A stretch of 64,000 nt of DNA from Nitrospira sp. (GTDB taxonomy: Bacteria; Nitrospirota; Nitrospiria; Nitrospirales; Nitrospiraceae). The position numbers were made by a program, and so were the translations under genes. Where the stretch lies: contig SWDS01000001.1 of assembly GCA_005116745.1 (NCBI GenBank), positions 62,001-126,000 of the forward strand. The letters run 5' to 3'. The notes beneath the pieces are model-generated. The model did not search any database. It was given only the letters and a program-made list of their open reading frames with translations, and had not been told where the DNA came from. Positions 1-8,090 of this stretch are shown piece by piece (position 1 is the first letter of the stretch; every line of letters begins with the position of its first letter).

Positions 1-1
1 A

Positions 2-481
2 AAGCGGCTGGAAACGGTCGGTCGCGAGACAGATCGCCAGACACGCCAGATGGCGAGCCGAGGGCGGGTCGAGCAGGAGCAGTTGGAAGCTGCTATCCAG
101 AATCTTACAGCGGACAATCATCGGCTCTCCAAAGAAGTCGTCAGCTTGGAAGACTATAACCAGGTGCTGAAGACTAAGTTGCAGACGGCAGTTGCGAGTG
201 CATCGAAAGCTGTCGATCCAAGCCCTGAGCGGCTCTTGAAAATGGCTGACAGCCTCCAGGCGACTCAGCAGCAGATGCCGTTTCTCTTCTGGGTGACTTT
301 CAGTGATGGCACCAGTCAAGAAAGCATCGACAAATGGGTTTATGAAATACAAGGTCACAAGGGAGCCGTCAGTGAAGGCTGGCAGGAAGTACGGATCGTT
401 CCACCGGCAGTCCCACCCGATCGATTCCTGGAGCAGATTAGAGGCGAAAAAATCGTCAAGGCAGCGCGGATTGGCCAGTAG
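2..481 (+). CDS. Hypothetical coiled-coil protein, 5' end outside window
   Basis: The frame is open from the first bases, so the gene probably begins upstream; the first internal ATG is at 50. The visible N-terminal half is rich in Glu, Gln, Leu and Lys with heptad-like spacing, suggesting a coiled coil of about 50 residues. A compact C-terminal half follows (about residues 75-143 counted from the ATG), with several Trp residues and a Pro-rich turn. I do not recognise a family. There is no signal peptide or membrane segment in the visible part. A 473-bp gap separates it from the glycosyltransferase gene, so it probably belongs to a different transcription unit. Function unknown. Confidence 0.55.
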   Translation, partial: KRLETVGRETDRQTRQMASRGRVEQEQLEAAIQNLTADNHRLSKEVVSLEDYNQVLKTKLQTAVASASKAVDPSPERLLKMADSLQATQQQMPFLFWVTFSDGTSQESIDKWVYEIQGHKGAVSEGWQEVRIVPPAVPPDRFLEQIRGEKIVKAARIGQ

Positions 482-954
482 GGTGTTCCGCGAGAAACGC
501 CTTTCCTGCGCATCGTTCGGTGGGCATGGACCTATCGAAATCGAGACAGGAGGGGATGTGTTCCCCGTGTCCCGTCCGTGAGGTGATATCGATGTTCGTT
601 GCTGGTAAAACGCCTAGATCACGTCCAGTCAGCTGTGGGGGGCTTCATTTTCCGATGGGCGTCAACATGAGCTTCAGTGTTCAGTCAAGCGTCCGGGGCT
701 GGACATATTCCGGCTTACTCCGAGAAGTTTTGTCCGTTGAGCCCGAGAAGCTGTGGTGAGTAGCATGTCGCTTATGAATGACGGACAAAGCAGCAACACC
801 AACAGCTCACGTGTCCGATCGAGACTCTGGCATGTAACCTTGAGCCGATGATTCGACGATCACAGTCCGAACTGGCCCTTATAAATAACGAAATCATATA
901 CAAGCAGATGACTAACCGAATACAGTTGCGTACCAGAGGAAGAAAGGAAGGCTC
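482..954. other. Intergenic region upstream of the glycosyltransferase cluster
   Basis: No convincing gene is seen here; short open frames lack ribosome-binding sites and family resemblance. An AT-rich patch around 880-905 is the most promoter-like part and could drive the downstream sugar/transport cluster, but I could not fix a -35/-10 pair. The ribosome-binding site for the next gene (GGAAGAAAGGAAGG) lies just before 955. Confidence 0.4.
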
Positions 955-2040
955 ATGAGAATCGCACAAGTGTCTCCATTGTGGGAAAGCGTCCCGCCCA
1001 AGCTGTATGGGGGTACGGAACGAATTGTTTCGTATATTACGGAAGAGTTGGTTGCCCAGGGACATGACGTCACGCTGTTTGCCAGCGGCGACTCAGAAAC
1101 AACCGCGCGGCTTGAAGCGATCTGCCCCCAGGCCCTCCGGTTGAACACCGGCATCTTCAACCGAGACGCTCCGATGATGATGCTTCAGGAACGGGGCCTT
1201 GGCGCGGCGAAGGGCTTTGACATTATTCATTCACACCTGGATTTCATCGGATTCCCGTTGGCACGGAGGAACAGCATTCCGGTTGTGACGACCTTGCACG
1301 GTCGTCAAGATCTTCCCGAATTGGTACCCGTCTTTCGTGAGTTCCCAGAAATGCCCTTGGTGTCCATTTCAGATGCCCAGCGCAAACCGCTACCGTGGGC
1401 CAACTGGGCGGCGACTATCCACCATGGTCTTCCTCGAAATCTCTATACGTTTCATCCTCAGGCGCAAGGGTATCTGGCTTTTCTGGGGCGGATCTCCCCT
1501 GAAAAACGTCCGGACCACGCGATCGAAATCGCCAAACGCACTGGCCTTCCCTTGCGGATTGCGGCAAAGGTCGATCCGGCCGACCAGAACTACTTCGAAG
1601 CTGAGATTGAACCGTTGCTCAACCATCCACTGATTGAGTTCGTTGGAGAGATCTCCGATGCTGAGAAAGACGACTTTCTGGGCAATGCGATGGCGTTGGT
1701 GTGTCCTTACGATTGGCCGGAGCCTTTCGGGTTGGTGCTGATCGAGGCCTTGGCCTGTGGAACTCCGGTGTTAGCGTATCGACGCGGATCGATTCCTGAG
1801 ATCATCAATCACGGCGTCACCGGCTTCATTTGCGAGACGGTCTCCGAAATGGTGGACGCGGTTGGGCAGGTCTCCTCTATTGATCGACAGCACTGTCGGG
1901 CGGCCTTTGACGATCGGTTTACGGCGGAGCGGATGGCACGGGATTACGTGGCCTTATATGAGCGTCTTCTCGAAGACGGATCCGCGCAAGCCGCACACGC
2001 CTTCGCTGCCGAACCGCACAAGATCCTTGGACGAGGCTAA
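955..2040 (+). CDS. Glycosyltransferase family 4 (GT-B fold)
   Basis: 361 residues, the usual size for a single-domain GT4 enzyme. The N-terminus (MRIAQVSPLWESVPPKLYGG) has the glycine-rich donor/acceptor loop and the GGTERIV pattern typical of this family. The C-terminal half carries the nucleotide-sugar site: an FLGRISPEKRPD segment followed by EPFGLVLIEALACGTPVLA, which contains the E-x7-E retaining GT4 signature. It should transfer a sugar from an NDP-sugar in the cytoplasm; the acceptor cannot be read from sequence. A purine-rich ribosome-binding site precedes the ATG. The MFS gene starts one base after its stop, and a glycogen-debranching-type gene follows in the same cluster, so a role in storage or compatible polysaccharide metabolism is plausible (inference). 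Confidence 0.9.
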   Translation: MRIAQVSPLWESVPPKLYGGTERIVSYITEELVAQGHDVTLFASGDSETTARLEAICPQALRLNTGIFNRDAPMMMLQERGLGAAKGFDIIHSHLDFIGFPLARRNSIPVVTTLHGRQDLPELVPVFREFPEMPLVSISDAQRKPLPWANWAATIHHGLPRNLYTFHPQAQGYLAFLGRISPEKRPDHAIEIAKRTGLPLRIAAKVDPADQNYFEAEIEPLLNHPLIEFVGEISDAEKDDFLGNAMALVCPYDWPEPFGLVLIEALACGTPVLAYRRGSIPEIINHGVTGFICETVSEMVDAVGQVSSIDRQHCRAAFDDRFTAERMARDYVALYERLLEDGSAQAAHAFAAEPHKILGRG

Positions 2041-2041
2041 C

Positions 2042-3382
2042 ATGTCAGACGTACGTACGCATTCACAAGGGACTGGTTCCACTCCGAGCCGTGCTCGAGG
2101 CTGGGAGTTGGTCAAAACGAGAGACTTCGGTTTTTTGTTCGCCGGCCAGACGGTCTCTCAGATCGGTGACAGTCTTAATAAGGTCGCGTTGCTCTGGTTC
2201 GTATATGACCTAACCGGCTCGGCGCTCAAGATGGCGGTAGTTGGACTGCTCCAAACACTACCTCCCCTGCTGTTTGGGCCACTCATTGGTGTCTATCTGG
2301 ATCGCGTTCGAAAGAAGCCGGTGATGATCGGCGTGGATCTTCTCCGAACCCTGATGGTGCTCCTGATCCCGGTGCTCTTTGCAATGGACGCCTTGTCGCT
2401 TGATCGGCTGTACATCCTTGTATTTGCCACAGCACTATTTTCCACGGTTTTCGGGCCGGCATTGACCTCGGCGGTTCCTTTTATTGTGCCCAAAGAGCGG
2501 CTGATTGCCGCCAATGCCTTGCTGCAGACGACGACCAACGTAGGGCTTCTTGTGGGTCCTGCCGTCAGCGGCCTTGGGATTGCGCTCATCGGAGCGCAAA
2601 ACGTGCTCTATGTCGATGCGGCTACGTTTTTTATCTCTGCGCTTTGCCTGTTCCCCATTCGGGTGCATGAAAGGATCGACCGTCTTGGTGTTGCACGCAA
2701 AGGGTTGACGGAAGGCATCGCCAGCGATTTGATGGTGGGTTTCCGCTTCGTGTTCGTCGAACAGAAGACCGTCACACTTCTCATGTTGACGGCTACCCTT
2801 TATAGTGTCGGCATCAGTGCCTTCATCTTTCTCCTGCCGGTCTTTGCGAAAGAGGTGCTTGGCGTGGGGCCCATCCAGCTTGGATGGCTGTGGTCGGCAT
2901 TGGGGGCCGGGATGGTGCTCGCGTCTCTCGGTTTGACATCGATTGCGCAGGGCGACGTACCTTGGCGTCTGCGATTCATGTCCGGCGCCTTGGCGGTCGG
3001 CGGCATTGCTGTTGCCGCACTTGGTTTCTTCGATACTCCCATCGCTGCCGGAGTCTTGATTGCGGTGATTGGGGGAAGCACCGCCATGTTTACGCCCTTG
3101 GTATGGACGATGCTCCAAGAATTGACGCCGGAGCATCTCCTCGGGCGAGTCTTTACGAGCTTCGCAACGGGGGGGATGGCCTCTTCAATGGCTGGAATGG
3201 CTGGTTTTGGATGGGCGGCTGATCACATCGGTCCTGCCGCCAGTTTAGGAGGGATCAGTCTCATTCTTCTTCTGACGGCTGCGACCGCGTGGTTATTCAG
3301 TTTTTATAAAGCACACTCCCGGGGATTGGCCGGTTCTTCATCCAGCTCCTTTACCTCGCAACCAAGCACTGCCCAATCATAG
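2042..3382 (+). CDS. MFS transporter (EntS/DHA3-like), copy 1
   Basis: About 446 residues with roughly twelve hydrophobic segments. The N-terminal signature FGFLFAGQTVSQIGDSLNKV and the GPLIGVYLDR-x2-KKP loop (motif A between TM2 and TM3) place it in the MFS branch that includes EntS/DHA3-like exporters. The ATG at 2042 lies one base after the glycosyltransferase stop, which supports this start over an upstream in-frame extension into that gene. The substrate is unknown. A visibly similar sister lies at 4620-5909, so an ancestral gene was duplicated, with a BON-domain gene now between the copies. A Ser/Thr-rich hydrophilic tail ends the protein. Confidence 0.85.
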   Translation: MSDVRTHSQGTGSTPSRARGWELVKTRDFGFLFAGQTVSQIGDSLNKVALLWFVYDLTGSALKMAVVGLLQTLPPLLFGPLIGVYLDRVRKKPVMIGVDLLRTLMVLLIPVLFAMDALSLDRLYILVFATALFSTVFGPALTSAVPFIVPKERLIAANALLQTTTNVGLLVGPAVSGLGIALIGAQNVLYVDAATFFISALCLFPIRVHERIDRLGVARKGLTEGIASDLMVGFRFVFVEQKTVTLLMLTATLYSVGISAFIFLLPVFAKEVLGVGPIQLGWLWSALGAGMVLASLGLTSIAQGDVPWRLRFMSGALAVGGIAVAALGFFDTPIAAGVLIAVIGGSTAMFTPLVWTMLQELTPEHLLGRVFTSFATGGMASSMAGMAGFGWAADHIGPAASLGGISLILLLTAATAWLFSFYKAHSRGLAGSSSSSFTSQPSTAQS

Positions 3383-3420
3383 AAACCGGACTTCACGGCC
3401 TGGTTGAACGACAAGACAGA

Positions 3421-3443
3421 CGCCTCCGGCTCAACCGGAGGCG
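3421..3443. other. Perfect 9-bp stem-loop after MFS copy 1
   Basis: CGCCTCCGG at 3421-3429 and CCGGAGGCG at 3435-3443 are exact reverse complements around a 5-base loop. There is no T-tract, so it is not a classical intrinsic terminator. It may protect the 3' end of the upstream mRNA or act with Rho; it separates the GT4-MFS pair from the BON gene. Confidence 0.5.
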
Positions 3444-3570
3444 CGTCAATCGGAGCAGTTCCCTGACGAGAGGGGGCTCTCTCACCTGCGCGCAGATGAC
3501 AGAGCAGCATGAGCGAGTTACAATGACTGAGAAAATCTCAGGAGTGTTATTCACGAGGAGGACTCGCGCG

Positions 3571-4620
3571 ATGATCACATCGTCGAGAGCGCTGATCGTT
3601 CTGTGTCTGAATGTGTTGATACTGGTGCCGATAGGTGTGGGTTCAGCGTTCTCTGAAACACAAGAAAAAGACGGTGCGACGGACACGAAGCCGCAGCCTG
3701 CTCCTGCGCCGAAGGTGGACACGTCGACCGAGCACAAAGAAGCCACGCCGGAGAAGCCAGTGCCGCGTCCGCAGCACCACCCAGCCGATACCGACAGTCA
3801 GCCGGCACCGCACAAGCCATCATCTGAACATAAAATGCCATCACAGCTCGTTCCTCCCATCAAAGCTGATGGGCTGCCTGAACCGGAGATGAAAGAGAGA
3901 GAGTCAGCCAAAGAGAAGGAATCGGTTCAGGAGAAGGAGTCAGCCAAAGAGAAGGAGCCAGCACAGGAGAAAGAGTCGGTGAAAGAGAAGGAGCCGGTCA
4001 AGGAGAAGCAACCGGCCAAGGAAAAGCATCCGGCCAAAGAGAAACAGCCGCTCAAAGAAAAAGATCCAGCCAAAGAGAAAGAGTCGGTGAAAGAGAAGGA
4101 GCTGGCCAAAGAGAAGGAGTCGGTCAAGGAGAAAGAGCCAGTGAAGGAGAAAGAGGCGCCCAAGAAAGCGCTTGGCTCGCTGATCTTGTCCGTCAAGCTT
4201 GCCCTGATGGGAGATTCACGGCTCTTCCACTACGAGATTGAGGTGGAGGATGATCAGCAAACGATTACCCTGAGCGGGCGTGTGGTGAGTGAAGAGGAAA
4301 AGGCTGCTGCAACGGAAGTTGCACAGACCATTCATGGCGTGAAGACCGTCACCAATAAAATTATTCTGGACAAGGACTTGGCAAAGTCGTTGTTGAAAAA
4401 ACAGGATGAAATCCTGACGACGCTCATTAAAGAACGCTTCGCCAAGAGCGCCACCTTGAAAGCGGCAAACTTCGAGGTGAAGACCGAGGACGGTGTTGTC
4501 CTGCTCAACGGAACCGTACGTTTTCAGGTGATCGCACTCGAAGCTGCCGAGACGGCTCGTCAAGTGCCAGGTGTTCGAGCTGTGAACACCGAGAAGATAC
4601 GGTTGGAGGGTGAGAGCTGA
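3571..4620 (+). CDS. Secreted BON-domain protein with KEK hexapeptide repeat
   Basis: 349 residues from the ATG at 3571, which has a GAGGAGG ribosome-binding site about eight bases upstream and begins a clear signal peptide (hydrophobic LIVLCLNVLILVPIGVGSAFS). After cleavage comes a Pro/His/Lys-rich linker, then fourteen near-perfect six-residue units of the form A/V-K/Q-E-K-E-S/P. Two BON domains end the protein: the first reads ITLSGRVVSEEEKAAATEVA with ...GVKTVTNKI, the second VVLLNGTVRF...GVRAVNTEKI. BON domains bind membranes or cell-envelope ligands in OsmY-type proteins. The repeat should be a highly charged rod or single helix, perhaps an envelope spacer (inference). Its TGA overlaps the next ATG by one base. 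Confidence 0.85.
   Translation: MITSSRALIVLCLNVLILVPIGVGSAFSETQEKDGATDTKPQPAPAPKVDTSTEHKEATPEKPVPRPQHHPADTDSQPAPHKPSSEHKMPSQLVPPIKADGLPEPEMKERESAKEKESVQEKESAKEKEPAQEKESVKEKEPVKEKQPAKEKHPAKEKQPLKEKDPAKEKESVKEKELAKEKESVKEKEPVKEKEAPKKALGSLILSVKLALMGDSRLFHYEIEVEDDQQTITLSGRVVSEEEKAAATEVAQTIHGVKTVTNKIILDKDLAKSLLKKQDEILTTLIKERFAKSATLKAANFEVKTEDGVVLLNGTVRFQVIALEAAETARQVPGVRAVNTEKIRLEGES
3907..4158 (+). repeat. Fourteen tandem 18-bp units coding a KEK hexapeptide
   Basis: In-frame units of 18 bp encode [A/V/L][K/Q]EK[E/Q/H/D][S/P/L/A], repeated fourteen times without a gap. The units differ mostly by single bases, so the array probably expands and contracts by slippage or recombination between strains. 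It lies between the secretion signal and the BON domains of the host gene. Confidence 0.9.
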
Positions 4621-5909
4621 TGCAGGGCCGCTCCGGCTCATTGGCTGGTGCTCCCACCACAGCTGAGCAAGCAAATATCGGCTTGGTTGAGAATCGGCCA
4701 CTCCTCCTGACCCGTGATTTCGGACTCGTGTGGTCCGGACAGCTGATCTCTCAGATCGGTGACGGGGTTTCGAAGCTTGCCCTGCTATGGTTTGTCTATG
4801 CCGTCACCGGCTCTCCGCTAAAGACCTCTATCATTGGGTTGTTGCAGACGATTCCTCCCATTGTCCTTGGCCCTCTCATTGGCGTGTATGTCGATCGATT
4901 TCCGAAGAAGGTTCTGCTGATCACCAGCGATATCCTGCGTGCGGTGCTCCTCGGGTTGATTCCCTGTCTGATCCCAGTGGAATCCTTTACTGTCTCGGTG
5001 TTGTACGTCTTGGTGTTCCTCCATGCCATTTCCACGGCGGTATTTGGTCCAGCGTTGACCGCTGCGATACCGGAGTTCGTACCCAAAACGAAGTTCACCG
5101 CTGCCAATGCCCTGCTCCAAGGGACTACCAGCCTCGGGATTATCTTTGGTCCGGCGCTCAGTGGATTGGGGATTGCCGCTTACGGATCGCAAGAAGTGCT
5201 CTGTATCAATGCGGCAACCTATCTGATTTCGGCTGGGTGTCTGGCACTGGTTCGTTTTACCAAGTCGCCCACCCATCCTCCGTCTCAGGTGACACAACCA
5301 ACCATGTTACAGGATTTGGTGGAGGGGATACGGTATGGCCTCGTGACTCAACCGGGACTCTTGCTTTTGACTGGCACCGCCGCGCTCTATACGTTCGGCA
5401 CCAGTGCGTGGACCGCATTGCTCCCGGTGTTTGCGAGGAAATTGCTTGGGCTGGGCCCGGTTGAGGTCGGCTATCTCTGGTCGGCGCTTGGCGTCGGCTT
5501 ACTGGTGACATCAATCGGACTTCTGTGGGTAACGGATTGGACGGTCAAGGATCGCATGCGCCTGATTATGGGCGCCAGCGTATTGAGCGGTGCCGCCCTG
5601 TGTGCATTCGCCTGGACCGTTGATCCCTATCTAGCCGCCTTCTTTATGGGACTCATCGGGTGCGGCATGGGTGCCTTTACGCCGATTGCCTGGGGCATTA
5701 TTCAAGAAATTGTACCCAGTCAAATGATCGGTCGAGTCTTAGGGTTGTATGGAACCGGAGCCATGACTGCTGCCATTGGAGGAATCTCCGCCTTTGGATG
5801 GATGACGGAGCAACAGGGCCCTGAAACCAGCATCCTCGGGATCGCACTTGTTTTCATGCTGACGGGCTTGGTTGCCACACGGATGAGTCGAGTGAGTGCG
5901 AACACCTAA
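4620..5909 (+). CDS. MFS transporter (EntS/DHA3-like), copy 2
   Basis: 429 residues with the same architecture as the copy at 2042: FGLVWSGQLISQIGDGVSKL at the N-terminus, the GPLIGVYVDRFPKK loop, and closely matching central helices. The ATG overlaps the TGA of the BON gene (shared A at 4620), indicating translational coupling. The family exports small molecules by proton antiport in the inner membrane; the substrate is unknown. Divergence between the two copies is spread along the whole length, so the duplication is not recent. The debranching-type gene follows after twelve bases, so all three are probably co-transcribed. Confidence 0.85.
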   Translation: MQGRSGSLAGAPTTAEQANIGLVENRPLLLTRDFGLVWSGQLISQIGDGVSKLALLWFVYAVTGSPLKTSIIGLLQTIPPIVLGPLIGVYVDRFPKKVLLITSDILRAVLLGLIPCLIPVESFTVSVLYVLVFLHAISTAVFGPALTAAIPEFVPKTKFTAANALLQGTTSLGIIFGPALSGLGIAAYGSQEVLCINAATYLISAGCLALVRFTKSPTHPPSQVTQPTMLQDLVEGIRYGLVTQPGLLLLTGTAALYTFGTSAWTALLPVFARKLLGLGPVEVGYLWSALGVGLLVTSIGLLWVTDWTVKDRMRLIMGASVLSGAALCAFAWTVDPYLAAFFMGLIGCGMGAFTPIAWGIIQEIVPSQMIGRVLGLYGTGAMTAAIGGISAFGWMTEQQGPETSILGIALVFMLTGLVATRMSRVSANT

Positions 5910-5921
5910 AGGAAGCAGTTC

Positions 5922-8090
5922 ATGAACGACATCATCCGCTGGAATAATCAATACTATATCCGTGCATCATCTTCATTGGCCGATGGGCGCACCGAGGTCC
6001 TGAAACAGGGTGAGACCTTTGCGGTGTTTGATCGCTATGGCGATATTCACCACGCGCTCTCCGGTCCGCAGGGCCTCTACCATGAAGGGACACGGTTCCT
6101 GTCCAGATTCGAACTGTCGCTACAGGCGCAACGTCCGATGCTCCTGAGTGCCACGGTGAAAGAGGATAATGCCCTCTTCACCGGCGACCTCACCAACCCG
6201 GATTTGGTATTGGACGGACAACGGTCCATCCCACGCGGCACGCTCCATGTGTGCCGCACACGATTTCTATGGCAAGGGACCTGTCACGAGCGCATTCGTG
6301 TCCACAACTACGGGACCATGAAGGTTCCCCTCTCACTCACCTTCATCCTGGAGACGGATTTCGCCGACCTCTTCGAAGCAAGAGGCCAACAGCGGCCACG
6401 TCGTGGATCACGGCTCAAGACCGTTCGCTCCAAAGCCGGCCTGGTGTTTGGGTACAAAGGCCTTGATGGGGCCATTCGCCGAACGTCTGTCCGATGCTCT
6501 CCAGAACCGAAACGGGTGACGGCCGACGGCTTCGTGATCGAATCGACCATTCCTTCACACGCAAATCTAACCTGGGAGATCTCCATCGCGTGTGAAATCG
6601 AGCCACAACGGAACCGAAAATCACTCGCCTATGACCGAGCGCATCGCGAGGCGGATCGGGCATTGCAGAGCGATAAAGCCGATGACGCCCACGTCTATAC
6701 GGCAAACGAACAATTCAACCACTGGTTGAACCGATCATTGGCTGATCTCCACATGTTGATTTCAGCCACTCCGCAGGGACTCTATCCCTACGCCGGAGTC
6801 CCCTGGTTTAGCGTGCCGTTCGGTCGAGATGGCATCATCACCGCGCTTCAGATGTTGTGGATGAATCCACTGTTTGCTCGAGGAGTGTTAGGGTTTCTAG
6901 CTGCGACACAGGCGACTGATATTCGACCTGAGCAGGATGCAGAGCCTGGGAAGATTTTGCATGAGACGCGTCAAGGGGAGATGGCGGCTCTGGGCGAGAT
7001 TCCTTTCGGGAAATACTACGGCAGCGTCGATGCGACGCCGCTCTTTATCGTCCTGGCCGGGGCGTACTACGAACGTACCGGCGATCGCCGGTTTCTTACG
7101 ACCATCTGGCCGCATATTCAGCTCGCGCTCCAGTGGATCGATCAGTACGGCGACCCTACCGGCATGGGCTTCACCACCTATGCGCGACAGTCTGCCAATG
7201 GACTCGTGCATCAAGGATGGAAAGACTCTCATGATTCTGTCTTTCATGCGGATGGAACGGCTGCGAACGGACCGATTGCCCTGTGCGAGGTTCAGGCCTA
7301 CGTGTATCGAGCCAAACGAGCGGCGGCAGACGTGGCGCGGGTGTTGGGAGATATTGATCAGGCGGATCGGTTGGTGAAGGAAGCCGACTCACTTCGCGAA
7401 CGGTTCGAGCGCGCGTTCTGGTGTGAAAGGCTCGGTTCCTATGCCCTGGCTTTGGACGGAAAGGGGCGCCCCTGTTGTGTGCGCACCTCGAACGCAGGCC
7501 ATTGTCTCTATGGCGGCATTGCCAGGCAGGATCGCGGCGGACGGACTGCCCGAGCTCTGTTGCGCGAAGACATGTTCAGCGGATGGGGCATCAGAACACT
7601 TGCCACATCAGAGGCGCGTTACAATCCCATGTCTTATCACAACGGATCTGTGTGGCCTCATGACAACGCCATGATCGCAGCCGGCATGGCGGCCTACGGA
7701 TATAAAGAAGGGGCCATCAAGATTCTCACGGGCCTGTTCGACGCCAGTCTGTTTCTCGACCTCCACCGAATGCCGGAGTTGTTCTGCGGATTTTCCCGGC
7801 GTCCGGGAGAAAGTCCGACACGCTATCCCACGGCCTGTGCCCCACAAGCCTGGGCGGCTGGCGCCGGTTTTCAGGCATTGCAAGCCTGTCTGGGCTTGCA
7901 GATCGATGGGACTCGGGGCCTCGTACAGTTCGTGCATCCCGTTCTCCCGCCGTTCCTGGAACGAGTCGAATTACGGAACCTCAGGATTGGAACTGCGAGC
8001 CTCGACCTCGTGCTCGATCGTCATGAGAACAAAGTGGCCGTGACCGTGGCTCGCCGAACTGGTGAGGTGGAGGTCCTGCTCACGATGTAG
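5922..8090 (+). CDS. Amylo-alpha-1,6-glucosidase / glycogen debranching enzyme
   Basis: 722 residues. An N-terminal beta-rich domain of the GDE_N_bis type (about residues 20-230, including GLYHEGTRFLSRFEL) precedes an (alpha/alpha)6 catalytic domain of the GDE_C/amylo-alpha-1,6-glucosidase type. Visible catalytic-domain landmarks are PWFSVPFGRDGIITA, GWKDSHDS and YHNGSVWPHDNAMIA. The family hydrolyses alpha-1,6 branches or related alpha-glucosides; the real substrate (glycogen, sucrose-type or trehalose-type storage sugar) is not certain. A ribosome-binding site AAAGGAAG lies before the ATG. Its 3' end overlaps the convergent P-type ATPase gene by eleven bases. It is the enzyme of the five-gene sugar/transport cluster. 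Confidence 0.88.
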   Translation: MNDIIRWNNQYYIRASSSLADGRTEVLKQGETFAVFDRYGDIHHALSGPQGLYHEGTRFLSRFELSLQAQRPMLLSATVKEDNALFTGDLTNPDLVLDGQRSIPRGTLHVCRTRFLWQGTCHERIRVHNYGTMKVPLSLTFILETDFADLFEARGQQRPRRGSRLKTVRSKAGLVFGYKGLDGAIRRTSVRCSPEPKRVTADGFVIESTIPSHANLTWEISIACEIEPQRNRKSLAYDRAHREADRALQSDKADDAHVYTANEQFNHWLNRSLADLHMLISATPQGLYPYAGVPWFSVPFGRDGIITALQMLWMNPLFARGVLGFLAATQATDIRPEQDAEPGKILHETRQGEMAALGEIPFGKYYGSVDATPLFIVLAGAYYERTGDRRFLTTIWPHIQLALQWIDQYGDPTGMGFTTYARQSANGLVHQGWKDSHDSVFHADGTAANGPIALCEVQAYVYRAKRAAADVARVLGDIDQADRLVKEADSLRERFERAFWCERLGSYALALDGKGRPCCVRTSNAGHCLYGGIARQDRGGRTARALLREDMFSGWGIRTLATSEARYNPMSYHNGSVWPHDNAMIAAGMAAYGYKEGAIKILTGLFDASLFLDLHRMPELFCGFSRRPGESPTRYPTACAPQAWAAGAGFQALQACLGLQIDGTRGLVQFVHPVLPPFLERVELRNLRIGTASLDLVLDRHENKVAVTVARRTGEVEVLLTM

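Noticed and set aside
1862-2041. Upstream start for the first MFS transporter
   Set aside because: It would overlap 180 bases of the glycosyltransferase gene; the ATG at 2042 begins the conserved part.
2435-3136. Minus-strand frame of 233 codons over the first MFS gene
   Set aside because: Gln/Arg/His-rich composition typical of an antisense shadow; the MFS frame is well supported.
3927-4196. Minus-strand frame with Ser/Phe/Leu repeats
   Set aside because: It is the mirror of the KEK repeat; repeats keep all frames open, so it is not evidence of a gene.
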